From contig NZ_CP050440.1 of NCBI RefSeq assembly GCF_011769525.1, forward strand, positions 4,651,501 to 4,715,500: 64,000 nt of DNA, in the 5' to 3' direction. Below the pieces are notes generated by a model. The model made no database searches, was not told where the DNA came from, and saw only the letters and a list, made by a program, of their open reading frames with translations. The position numbers were made by a program, and so were the translations under genes. Below, in pieces: positions 43,135 to 52,004 of this stretch. Each line of letters begins with the position of its first letter. The first letter of the stretch is position 1. Source of the stretch: Tolypothrix sp. PCC 7910 (GTDB lineage Bacteria > Cyanobacteriota > Cyanobacteriia > Cyanobacteriales > Nostocaceae).

Positions 43135-43920
43135 ATGAGTATCAAAATTTATTTACAGCAATTACAAAAATTAATTCCGCATACTTGGCTTGAGCAGATT
43201 CAAGATATGCACTCTAGCTTACTACTTCGATGGATTCTGCAAAAAGGCAGCCAGCCACTCGCATTAAGCCAAAAATCTGCTATGGTGTTTTCTCCTCACC
43301 AAGATGATGAAACATTTGGCTGTGGTGGGATGATTGCTCTAAAACGAGAACAAAATATTCCAGTAGTAGTGACTTTTCTCACTGATGGGCAGGGAGCAGG
43401 AAATTCTGAGTTAAACACACCAGATAAAATTACCAAAATTCGTAAACAAGAAGCGGTAAAGGCATTAGAAATCTTGGGTGTTAAATCTTCAGAAATCCAT
43501 TTTTTAGAAAAGCCTGATGGTACTTTACCTTATTTAGACGATTACGAAAGAGAACAGACAATTACACAGGTAGCAGCGCTACTAAAGCATTATCAACCTG
43601 AAGAAGTTTATGTTCCTCATCGTAAAGATTGCCACCGGGATCATGAAGCGACTTATGAATTAGTCAAAGCTGCGATCGCTCAATCTGAAATCACAGTAGA
43701 TTTGTTGGAATATCCGATTTGGTTATTTTGGAGAGCGCCGTTATTTATTTTGCTCAAATTACAAGATATAGCTGCAGCTTACTACCTTTCAGTTGCCTCA
43801 GTTCAAGATAAAAAAAATCAAGCAATCTCTTCATATTGTTCTCAAATTGAGAGCCTTCCTCGTGGATTTATTCACCGATTTTCTAGTTCGCATGAAATAT
43901 TCTTTAAATCTGATTCTTAA
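43135..43920 (+). CDS. PIG-L family deacetylase (LmbE-like)
   Basis: 261 residues. The zinc-site motif SPHQDDETFGCGG (His55, Asp57, Asp58) and the second histidine motif HRDHEATYE are present, as is the strand VVVTFLTDGQGAG. Members remove N-acetyl groups from GlcNAc-type sugars on lipids, glycosides or small molecules. Next to a GT4 (44083) in a polysaccharide region, it most likely deacetylates a sugar intermediate. The ATG at 43135 gives the expected N-terminal helix. Substrate is inferred only from context. Confidence 0.88.
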   Translation: MSIKIYLQQLQKLIPHTWLEQIQDMHSSLLLRWILQKGSQPLALSQKSAMVFSPHQDDETFGCGGMIALKREQNIPVVVTFLTDGQGAGNSELNTPDKITKIRKQEAVKALEILGVKSSEIHFLEKPDGTLPYLDDYEREQTITQVAALLKHYQPEEVYVPHRKDCHRDHEATYELVKAAIAQSEITVDLLEYPIWLFWRAPLFILLKLQDIAAAYYLSVASVQDKKNQAISSYCSQIESLPRGFIHRFSSSHEIFFKSDS

Positions 43921-44082
43921 TCGCTGAATAACAATATATTTCTTATTTAAAGACTACCTATATTCAAATGGGTAGTAAACAAACACCATCCTAAGCATTA
44001 AAGACTATGTTTGTCTTTGTGCTACTTTTTGCGTCACAAAAATCATCAATCAGCAACTAAAAATTCTGTGGAGAAAACTTCT

Positions 44083-45192
44083 ATGCGGATACTACATATC
44101 ACTAATCATGTACAACAAATTGGCAATGGAATTGTCAATGTTGCAGTAGACTTAGCTTGCTTACAAGCGAAAAATGGTCATCATGTTGCTGTCGCATCAG
44201 CTGGTGGAGAATACGAAACCTTACTAGCAAATCACGACGTTCACCACTTTCACCTCGATCAATCGAGAACACCTATCAATCTAATTAAAGCAGCTTGGCG
44301 TTATCGCCAGATTATTCAAGAGTTTCAGCCAGATATTGTTCATGCACACATGATGACAGGTGTTATGCTAGCAGGAATTTTAAGAAACTGTGGTGAATAT
44401 AGTTTAGTTTCTACTGTACACAATGAGTTTCAGCGCAGTGCTATTTTGATGGGATTAGCGGATCGGGTAATTGCAGTTAGCAATGCCGTAGCCGATTCTA
44501 TGGTACGGCGTGGTATATCTAAAAGTAAGTTACGAGTAGTAGCCAACGGTACATTAAATAGCCCGCGAAATCGTAGTATTAAAGATTGCCAACCCATGCC
44601 TTTATGTCATCCAGCAATTACTACAGTAGCTGGAATGTACAATCGCAAAGGAATTGTGGAATTAATAGAAGCCTTCATCAAAATTGCTCCCGAAGTTCCG
44701 CAAGCACATCTATATTTAGTCGGAAATGGCCCCGATCGCGCTATGTTTGAGGCTATGGTACAAAATACCCCTTTTTGCCATCGCATTCACTTTGAAGGCT
44801 TCCAGTCAGAACCGCAACGCTACATGCTGTCCACTGATATCTTTGTCCTCGCTTCTCACTGCGAATCCTTTGGATTAGTACTGACAGAAGCGCGAGAAGC
44901 AGGTTGTGCAATTATTGCTAGTGATGTAGATGGAATTCCAGAAACATTGGATCGCGGACAAGCCGGTTTATTAGTACCACCAAAAGATAGTCAAACTTTG
45001 GCAAATGCTTTAATATATTTGCTCAAGGATCCTGAACAACTACAAAATTTGAAATCGCAAGCCAAAACAAACCTCGAACGCTTCAGCGTTACGCGAGTTA
45101 ATGAGGAAACCTTAAGTGTGTACTATGAATTAATGGATAACTACAGTTTATTTAATTTTAGAACGGCTCAAGAACTTGTAGTTAGTAAATAG
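44083..45192 (+). CDS. Glycosyltransferase family 4
   Basis: 369 residues from the ATG at 44083, chosen since the fold begins there (MRILHITNHVQQIGNGIVNV); the frame extends to 44011 but without a family-like start. GT-B architecture: VHAHMMTGVMLAGIL in the first domain, ITTVAGMYNRKGIVELIEAF and the E-x7-E site in CESFGLVLTEAREAG in the second. It is 162 bp downstream of the PIG-L gene in the same direction. Together they could make and trim one glycan. Donor unknown. Confidence 0.9.
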   Translation: MRILHITNHVQQIGNGIVNVAVDLACLQAKNGHHVAVASAGGEYETLLANHDVHHFHLDQSRTPINLIKAAWRYRQIIQEFQPDIVHAHMMTGVMLAGILRNCGEYSLVSTVHNEFQRSAILMGLADRVIAVSNAVADSMVRRGISKSKLRVVANGTLNSPRNRSIKDCQPMPLCHPAITTVAGMYNRKGIVELIEAFIKIAPEVPQAHLYLVGNGPDRAMFEAMVQNTPFCHRIHFEGFQSEPQRYMLSTDIFVLASHCESFGLVLTEAREAGCAIIASDVDGIPETLDRGQAGLLVPPKDSQTLANALIYLLKDPEQLQNLKSQAKTNLERFSVTRVNEETLSVYYELMDNYSLFNFRTAQELVVSK

Positions 45193-45382
45193 ATTAGTCA
45201 GACAATATTTGTCCAACATTTTTATATTTTGTGTAACCCTTTCCTACCGAAAGCTACGCGTCGCGTATTGGAGATAAAAGTTAGAGTTTGGCTTCCGACA
45301 ATCTGAAATTTTTCAGACTGATCCTAAATTTACTCTACGGAACAATCCGGTGTTCTACCCATTTGAAATTACTCATAACAAG

Positions 45383-45415
45383 CAAGATTCCCAAGTTCGT
45401 CAATTGGGAATCTTG
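45383..45415. terminator. Bidirectional terminator between convergent genes
   Basis: CAAGATTCCCAA (45383-45394) and TTGGGAATCTTG (45404-45415), a perfect 12-bp stem with a 9-nt loop, located between the GT4 gene and the oppositely oriented sugar transferase. No long T-run on either side. Confidence 0.65.
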
Positions 45416-45457
45416 TGACTAAACTTATCTGGGCTTAAATACCTGACTACAAACTTT

Positions 45458-46135
45458 TTAAAAAGCTCCAATTCTACCAAATAATACGTAGAATGTTTTG
45501 ACAATTAACAGCAAATCATACATTGGACTCCATCTAGCTTGATACTGTAAATCTAAGTCAACTATTTTCTCAAAATTAGTCACCTGAGAACGTCCGTTAA
45601 CTTGCCATTCACCAGTTAAACCTGGTTTTACATCTAAACGCTGCCAATGTCTTTTTGTATATCTACTTACTTCATCACCTGTAGGTGGCCTTGTACCTAC
45701 TAAGCTCATTTCATTGCGTAACACATTCCAAAATTGCGGTAGTTCATCTAAACTACTGCTTCTTAAAAAGCGACCTACTTTAGTGACTCGGAAATCATTT
45801 TTATTTTTAAATATTAGTCCATTCGCCTCATTATTAACTAAAGCCTTTAATTCCTCTGCATCAGTAACCATTGAGCGGAATTTATAAAGAAGAAAAGGTT
45901 TTCCTTGCAATCCATACCGTTCTTGAGCAAAGAAAATTGGCCCGGAACTATCGATTTTAATTGCGATCGCAATCGGCACAAACAAGATGGCTAGAATCAA
46001 CAGCCCTACCAAGCTGCCTACAATATCTAAACAGCGCTTAAATTTAGATTTTACTGAAGGATGGGGATTAGGCTCTAATTTCCAAGACAAAAAAGCGGTA
46101 TCTGGAAGAATTTCATGTAATTGTGTTTGCTGCAT
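45458..46135 (-). CDS. Priming sugar-phosphate transferase (undecaprenyl-phosphate glycosyl-1-phosphate transferase)
   Basis: 225 residues. Short form of the WcaJ/ExoY family: one membrane helix (VGSLVGLLILAILFVPIAIAI) preceded by KFKRCLDI, then the conserved cytoplasmic core LLYKFRSMVTDA, RSSSLDELPQFWNVL, MSLVGTRPP and PGLTGEWQVNGRS. It transfers a sugar phosphate to undecaprenyl phosphate and so starts synthesis of an exopolysaccharide repeat unit. It belongs with the glycosyltransferases to its left. Full length for the short type, start ATG at 46135. Confidence 0.93.
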   Translation of the reverse strand: MQQTQLHEILPDTAFLSWKLEPNPHPSVKSKFKRCLDIVGSLVGLLILAILFVPIAIAIKIDSSGPIFFAQERYGLQGKPFLLYKFRSMVTDAEELKALVNNEANGLIFKNKNDFRVTKVGRFLRSSSLDELPQFWNVLRNEMSLVGTRPPTGDEVSRYTKRHWQRLDVKPGLTGEWQVNGRSQVTNFEKIVDLDLQYQARWSPMYDLLLIVKTFYVLFGRIGAF

Positions 46136-46461
46136 TATCCTGCCTCAAGTGATGAAGGTAGAATTATTGACTTGTGATCTACGATTGTGAAAATTAACTT
46201 TTTTAAAAGGAGAAAACCCAGTTTTTATTCTTTATGGGGATACAGCACTCTATGGGGTAATTTCGGGAAATTGCTGAATGTCCATCGATTTTTTTTACCT
46301 CCATCTTGATCTGTACATCTGTGCGTTATTGTGGCATCTTCAATCCAAATACTTATGATTTCAGGATAAAAGGCCATAGGAAATTGGGGAAAAACCTTTA
46401 ACCTTTTCCCTAAATTAAATTCGGTTCTGAAAATTTTTAACTCAGCATTATTGGTTTTTAA
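46136..46461. other. Non-coding stretch, nothing recognised
   Basis: 326 bp between two minus-strand genes. AAAAGGAGAAAACCCAG near 46205 is purine-rich but on the wrong strand for the neighbours. No clear hairpin terminator for the caspase gene or promoter for the sugar transferase could be fixed. Confidence 0.35.
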
Positions 46462-48672
46462 TCACCCTGTATCTGATTCACCAACTTGACAAGTCTCAAG
46501 ACGCGAAAACAGAGCTACACATAATTCCCACCACGAAGCTGTTGCGATCGCACTATGCCATTCCCACACACCTAACAGCTTGACACGCCAAACCTGTTCT
46601 AAAAAACCGAAATAGGGTAAATGTCCTATAGGTGCATCTCCTTGCCAGACTAGATTTTCATAATCAACCCATGAGTCTTTCAAACGCCAACCAACACGAT
46701 TAGCAAAATCAATGCAGGTTTCGGAAGCAGCAACTTTGGTAGATCCAATCATCAAAGCCAACAACGGATCGGTTGCAGAAGTATCTTTAATACTTTGCCA
46801 GATACGTTGTTGAACACTAAAGCCAAAGTGCCCATAACTATAATTTACCCACAGATTATCAATTGTATAAAGGTCTTTACAAGAAAAATTTATTACATCC
46901 TTCATTTCAAGGAAACTTTCCTCTTTTCTTCCGGATGCTTTAATTATAAGTTTTGTAGTTTCTTGATCCGCCTCTAACCACCTTTTATTTTTAAGTAAAT
47001 CTCGCAAGTAAGTGTAATCAATTCCTACTGCTGAACTCAAATCATCAGGTTTGAAATTGTCAGTATTTTCTGGTTTGGTATGTAAATTTTCAACAGAAAA
47101 TAAAGTTGTTCCTGGTAATATTTCTATAATTCCTTGAGAACCCGATAACCAAAAATATAATTGAATATTGGTTTGTGTTAACTGCATTTGCAATTGTGTA
47201 ATCCAAGCTGCGGCGGTGAGTCCTGTGGGCTGCAGTCCTTGAGTGAGGGTTTCTGCCAAAGTATGAGCAAATTGTTCACTATCATTAGCTGGTACAGCAG
47301 CCGTAATTAAACACTGTCCTGCATCTAATCCAATTTGCAGTTCTTCTACCCAATCCCGTACGGATACTGTCCCAAACCCCTGTTGTTCTGGACAATCTAA
47401 AATAATAATTTGTTGCGATCTACATCGGCGGAGCTGTTTTCTTAACCATGAACGCTCAATAAAAATATCTTCGGATAGTACTAATCTTGCTTCTCCTAGT
47501 TCTGTCTCGCAAATTTGCCCACGCAGATATAACAATACTGTTGTGGCTGCTTTGGGTGTAGTAGATTCCGCAAAAGATGGCGATAGCAAACACTTTTGGA
47601 TAGCTTTGCGTACATCCGACTGGGGATTTTTGCCCCGCACAGTCCAATAATTGACTTCAAAGCTTCGCGTATTGCTCAGTATTTTACTCAAATCCAAGGA
47701 ATGTTTACTTTTGGGGAGTCCTTCTACTATTAATGCTTGTCGCGGATGTTGGGAAGATGGTATCTGCTGAGGTCTCAAGCCTAAAATTACTTCTCCTACT
47801 CCTTCGACAATGCGCTTGGGTGTTTGTGAAGGATATTCGGAATGTATGGAATTGTCTCCCCGTCCTTTTTTGAGCTGATTAATGACTCGCAACTGCTGAT
47901 TAGCTTTATCTATATATGTCAGTGTTTGGTGGTAAACATAGCGATAAAGTCCATCAGCTTCGATGACACCAACAGAGTCAGCAGCTTCTCCCCTTAGCCC
48001 TTGAATTAAATAATATGTAAATACACCATGCCCTAATTGCGGAAATTCCCAAGATTGCTGTCCGCGATCGCAAGATAATAAAGCATAAAATCCTTTTCTT
48101 CGAGCTGCTCGTTTTCGCAAAACTTCCACCAACTCTGGTGTCGGATTGAGTTGGGGATCTGTTTCACCTCTTGCACCCAACAGCGTCATCCCTCCACTAT
48201 GACAAGCATCTAATATTAGTAGTTGCTGTTGAGCAGAACAATTTTCTAACAGTTGCAACAATTCCTGCAACTTTAAACCTGTATTAGTTAATTGTTCTTT
48301 TTGAGTATCTTGGAGACATAGCACAACCTGCTGACTTAAAGAGTCCAGCATCCCATGCCCAGAAAAATAAAATATAACTGTGTCGATAGGTTTACTAGCC
48401 GCTGCAATTTGTTGAAGACTGGTGCGGATATTTTCTAACTTGGGTTGCTGTTCCCCAAAATCGTGATAAATCATCACCTCTTTTTGCGGAAATCCCTGTG
48501 TTGCTGCGTTTAATGCTTCCCCCAAACCTTGACAATCCAAAGCCGAGTAATGCAAACCAGGTATTTGCTCATCCTCATATTGGTTGACTCCCACTAGTAA
48601 TAGCCAAAGTTTTGCTACACCAGTTTCTAAAGCATGAGTTGAGTGGCTAGTACGAACCCCAACAGGACACAT
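46462..48672 (-). CDS. Caspase-like protease with degenerate second caspase domain and C-terminal GUN4 domain
   Basis: 736 residues. Peptidase C14 domain at about 20-250: GVNQYEDEQIPGL, His106 in FYFSGHG and Cys157 in LLILDACHSGG. Residues about 375-485 repeat the same strand order in degenerate form: TVLLYLRGQ where SGHG is expected, then IIILDCPEQ and QCLITAAVPAND, so it looks like a pseudo-caspase. A GUN4 domain lies at 553-670 (RWLEADQETTKL, DLYTIDNLWVNYSYG, FGFSVQQRIWQS, FANRVGWR), followed by WELCVALFSRLETCQV, an ending like that of the CHAT/NB-ARC protein. GUN4 binds Mg-porphyrins, so tetrapyrrole sensing coupled to proteolysis is possible. Function not established. Confidence 0.85.
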   Translation of the reverse strand: MCPVGVRTSHSTHALETGVAKLWLLLVGVNQYEDEQIPGLHYSALDCQGLGEALNAATQGFPQKEVMIYHDFGEQQPKLENIRTSLQQIAAASKPIDTVIFYFSGHGMLDSLSQQVVLCLQDTQKEQLTNTGLKLQELLQLLENCSAQQQLLILDACHSGGMTLLGARGETDPQLNPTPELVEVLRKRAARRKGFYALLSCDRGQQSWEFPQLGHGVFTYYLIQGLRGEAADSVGVIEADGLYRYVYHQTLTYIDKANQQLRVINQLKKGRGDNSIHSEYPSQTPKRIVEGVGEVILGLRPQQIPSSQHPRQALIVEGLPKSKHSLDLSKILSNTRSFEVNYWTVRGKNPQSDVRKAIQKCLLSPSFAESTTPKAATTVLLYLRGQICETELGEARLVLSEDIFIERSWLRKQLRRCRSQQIIILDCPEQQGFGTVSVRDWVEELQIGLDAGQCLITAAVPANDSEQFAHTLAETLTQGLQPTGLTAAAWITQLQMQLTQTNIQLYFWLSGSQGIIEILPGTTLFSVENLHTKPENTDNFKPDDLSSAVGIDYTYLRDLLKNKRWLEADQETTKLIIKASGRKEESFLEMKDVINFSCKDLYTIDNLWVNYSYGHFGFSVQQRIWQSIKDTSATDPLLALMIGSTKVAASETCIDFANRVGWRLKDSWVDYENLVWQGDAPIGHLPYFGFLEQVWRVKLLGVWEWHSAIATASWWELCVALFSRLETCQVGESDTG

Positions 48673-49037
48673 CTAAAAAATTTAAAACCCTGTATAGTAA
48701 AGCAATTTAACTACTGACTGATGGTAAATTATCAAGCCAGCAGCTTTGATAAAAATGCTATCAGATTAAACTAGACGCGTTGCTCTTCAACTTAGTTCCG
48801 CATCAAAAAACACCAAAAATCAATCATTGATGCGTAGGGTGAGTTAATGAAGTGTAACGCACCATGCTTTTATTCATGTTTTGAGAGGTCATTTATAAAG
48901 TATAAATACAACTATTGTAGGGGAGCCAGTCGCGTGGGCAGGTTTCCCAACTTGAGCGGACTGCCGTGGAAACTATCGCAATGCAGTGGCTTTCCTACTT
49001 AAGATTTACTTGATAAATGGTTTCTAACTCCTCCAAT
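48673..49037. other. Non-coding stretch with dispersed repeat fragments
   Basis: GATGCGTAGGGTGAG followed by GTGTAACGCACC (48832-48864) is a relaxed version of the GATGCGTTA palindromes. GGGGAGCCAGTCGCGTGGGC (48921-48940) and the following GC-rich 60 bp look like a second dispersed intergenic element. No gene. Confidence 0.4.
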
Positions 49038-49715
49038 TTACCTAAAAATAGCAGGTAGCAAACTCGGCGCTAGCCACAATCCATAACCAATAAATGCAAA
49101 TAACCCCGTAATAAATACAGTAATTACGTAGCTAATACACATCAATAAACCATCAGATTCAACTGTGGCAACTGCCAACAGTAAAATTCCGATAGTTGGG
49201 ATGGGATTAGTTAAAGGAATGGGCGAGATTAGTAATAGTGTTAACCATGAAATACAAAACCCATTAAATCGCCAAGCCCAAGAACTCTTGGCAATTCTTG
49301 CTAACCGAGGGCGGGCAATTTTCTCTACTATTCTGGTGACTCGACGCAGGTTATGTAACAAAATATGGGCAAAGCGACGAGGAAATTTGTAGTTAGCCAT
49401 TTTTTTGGGTAACCAAGGCGATCGCCTTCCCAAAACCATCTGCATTGACAATAACAAGCAAGCAGCACCAAATGGCCCTGTTAAACCCGGTGGCATAGGA
49501 AACAAAAAGGGCAAAACTAATAATGCAATGACCAAGCTAAAACCCCTCTCTGAGGTTTCTGCCAAAATATCTCCTAGAGTTAGCGGTTGTTCAGCTAAGT
49601 GTTGCAACAATGATTTAATTTCTTGAGAAAATCCTAAATGCATTTGGCTCGAGTCTATGCGATTTTCCACAATCCCCAGCTTTATCTCAGTAAATTCTGT
49701 TATAGATGTATACAA
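49038..49715 (-). CDS. ExoD-family exopolysaccharide synthesis protein
   Basis: 225 residues, membrane protein. Soluble N-terminus to about 65 (LGDILAETSERGFSLVIALL), then hydrophobic segments, with the ExoD-typical FPMPPGLTGPFGAACLLLSMQ and MVLGRRSPWLPKKM. At least four membrane helices (for example GFCISWLTLLLISPIPLTNP and YVITVFITGLFAFIGYGLW). ExoD affects exopolysaccharide production in rhizobia; its biochemical role is not settled. The position near the polysaccharide region agrees. Start ATG at 49715. Confidence 0.85.
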   Translation of the reverse strand: MYTSITEFTEIKLGIVENRIDSSQMHLGFSQEIKSLLQHLAEQPLTLGDILAETSERGFSLVIALLVLPFLFPMPPGLTGPFGAACLLLSMQMVLGRRSPWLPKKMANYKFPRRFAHILLHNLRRVTRIVEKIARPRLARIAKSSWAWRFNGFCISWLTLLLISPIPLTNPIPTIGILLLAVATVESDGLLMCISYVITVFITGLFAFIGYGLWLAPSLLPAIFR

Positions 49716-49817
49716 TAGCTCTGCAAGTAATTCCGTAAAAAATTAAATTATCTTTAATTGCACATAATATCAAATTCTCCAAAATATATTACTTGTTATT
49801 AATTTAACAGCCACAAA

Positions 49818-50702
49818 TTAACTTTGTGGTGCTGGAGGGACAAAAACACTTACAGCCCCAGGAATAACACGGAAATGGGCTGGAGTATATGTGGTGATTT
49901 CCCCATCAGTATTAATAGGACGTGGTTTTCTGGTATAAACCTCCATTTCTTGACCCTGATAGGCACGTACTTCTCGCCATTTTATGTGTTTTCCTTCCCG
50001 CATTGATGGCAGTAATAGTATAATTTGCCACCAATTTTTAATTTCTAAACTGTAGAGATCCAGCCTTTGATCGTCAATTGTCGCATCGTGAACTACTGCC
50101 ATACCACCGCCATAGTAGCGACCATTACCCACGGCAATCTGAACGGTTTTTACGCGAATAGATTCCCCATTCATGCGGATTTCTGCACTAAATGGTCGAG
50201 ATTCCCATATTACCTGCAATGCCGTAGCTACGTAAGCGAATACACCCCAGCGACGTTTGGCTTCTTTGGTTAGTCGTTCAGTAATTTTGACGCTGAGTCC
50301 CATACTCGCAACGTTGAAGAAATGCTTGCCATTCACCCACCCTAAGTCAATGCGTCGCTGTTCTCCAGCAGCAATGATTTTGCAGGCTTCAGGTAGGGAA
50401 TTGGGAATTCCTAAAGTTCTGGCTAAATCGTTAGCAGTTCCCAAAGGTAAGATGCCTAAGGGCAACTGAGTATCAACTAAACCATCTACAGCGGCATTGA
50501 GTGTACCATCACCACCGCCCACAATTACTAAGTCCACTTGATTTCGGTAATGTTGAATTATCTCTGTCAAGCGTTTGGGATTTTCTGTTGATTCTTCAAT
50601 CAAATCTAAGCCCGTTTCCTGGAGACATTGAATTGCTTCCGTGAGGCGCTTTTGCCCTTGGCGAGCATGATGATTGACTAACAGCAGTGCGCGGGGACTC
50701 AT
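49818..50702 (-). CDS. Diacylglycerol/lipid kinase family protein (YegS-like)
   Basis: 294 residues. The DAGK catalytic domain has LVIVGGGDGTLNAAVDGLVD (GGGDGT at 62-67) and LGILPLGTANDLARTLGIP; the C-terminal beta-sandwich contains VQIAVGNGRYYGGGMAV and ends GAVSVFVPP. It would phosphorylate a lipid such as diacylglycerol or phosphatidylglycerol with ATP. It lies between exoD and an oppositely oriented TIGR02117 gene, probably monocistronic. Full length, start ATG at 50702. The natural lipid is not known. Confidence 0.9.
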   Translation of the reverse strand: MSPRALLLVNHHARQGQKRLTEAIQCLQETGLDLIEESTENPKRLTEIIQHYRNQVDLVIVGGGDGTLNAAVDGLVDTQLPLGILPLGTANDLARTLGIPNSLPEACKIIAAGEQRRIDLGWVNGKHFFNVASMGLSVKITERLTKEAKRRWGVFAYVATALQVIWESRPFSAEIRMNGESIRVKTVQIAVGNGRYYGGGMAVVHDATIDDQRLDLYSLEIKNWWQIILLLPSMREGKHIKWREVRAYQGQEMEVYTRKPRPINTDGEITTYTPAHFRVIPGAVSVFVPPAPQS

Positions 50703-50790
50703 GGTTAGTACCTTTTATAGGTGAAATATGGCATTTTCAACGTAAAGATATGATGCGTGGATTTCATGATAAAACCCTATAATATATGTT

Positions 50791-51495
50791 ATGAAAGTTA
50801 CCAAAAAGCCAGCTTTTAACTGCTTTTTATGTAGTTGCCACCGTTATTTATTTCGAGGATGTTTATTTAGCTTATCTTTGTTAGCAATTGCTGTCTTCAT
50901 ACCTAGGAAATGGGGAACTCAGCCAAAAGATAAATGTGATTTGGAGATTTGCATTTCTAATACAGGTATTCATTCTAATATTATAGTGCCAACTAAAAAT
51001 GATATTTTTGATTGGCATAAATATCTGCCTATTGATGAAATTGGTATAGATAATTTCTATGATTACAATTACTTAAGTTTTGGGTGGGGTGACCGGGATT
51101 TTTATATGTCAACTGCTACTGTGGCAGATTTAAGATTGTCTACGACTTTCAAAGCTTTATTTTTACCAACCCCTTCTGCAATTTATATTAAAGGTTATCA
51201 ATTAATATCAAATAATCTCGATGTTAAATGTCTTAAGCTTGATAAAAATAACTATTTAAGTTTAGTCGAATTTATTCAATCTACTTTTAAGGTAGATGCC
51301 CAAGGTAAAGTAATGCGTATTGGAAATGGTCATACTACTAATGCTGGCTTTTATGACGCGATAGGTAGTTATTCAATACTCAGAAATTGTAATAATTGGA
51401 CAGGAGAAGCCTTGAGACAAGCTGATGTAAACACTCCGCTTTGGGATGGATTATCTGCAGCGATTATTTGGCATTTAAGAAATAGCTGTAAATAA
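50791..51495 (+). CDS. TIGR02117/DUF2459 family membrane-anchored protein
   Basis: 234 residues. One membrane helix near the N-terminus (LFSLSLLAIAVFIP), then the family segments ISNTGIHSNIIVPT, YLSFGWGDRDFYMST and STTFKALFLPTPSAIYI, and near the end FYDAIGSYSILRNCNNWT. The conserved His of GIHSNI and the late Cys-Asn suggest an active site of papain-like/NlpC-type logic, but this is not proven. Found mainly as a gene of unknown role in bacteria. Divergent from the lipid kinase, 88 bp apart. Start ATG at 50791. Confidence 0.75.
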   Translation: MKVTKKPAFNCFLCSCHRYLFRGCLFSLSLLAIAVFIPRKWGTQPKDKCDLEICISNTGIHSNIIVPTKNDIFDWHKYLPIDEIGIDNFYDYNYLSFGWGDRDFYMSTATVADLRLSTTFKALFLPTPSAIYIKGYQLISNNLDVKCLKLDKNNYLSLVEFIQSTFKVDAQGKVMRIGNGHTTNAGFYDAIGSYSILRNCNNWTGEALRQADVNTPLWDGLSAAIIWHLRNSCK

Positions 51496-52004
51496 TACAA
51501 GAATCTGGTTTATTTGAATTACTGAAATTACTTGTGTAGCTAAGAAATAGTAAAAACGAATAAAGTAAGAGTACGGGAAGTAGGCAAATACAAAAATTAC
51601 AGCGGATTGTATATTAGCGATATATACCGATAGGTTACAAAATATCAACGTTATAAATTTCTCAAACTACCTACACAATTCTATTTTTTTGAAGATAATA
51701 TCAAGCTGATTTAGATATTAGAACAATGTCAGATAATTAGGTATCAACCTGTACTTATTTCTGAGGGGAAAAACAACAATTAGTCATAAGCTCATACATA
51801 CTACAGGCTTAATAAAAGTTAACAACACTTCCGCACAGCATATTTAGTGATTTGGAGAAAAACCAATTCATTTATAGATGCTTATTTCCTGATTTATGGC
51901 TGTCTAAACTAGTAATTTTAAAGCTTTGAATGAGCATTTGCGATCGCTTTCGACTGCTCAATAATTTGGGAATACTGAGATGGTAATCATATCAAGCCAA
52001 ACCA
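51496..52004. other. Non-coding stretch upstream of the ethylene-receptor gene
   Basis: About 500 bp, AT-rich, with one HIP1-like site (TGCGATCGC near 51940). It should contain the receptor promoter; no clear -10/-35 pair or terminator was fixed. Confidence 0.35.
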
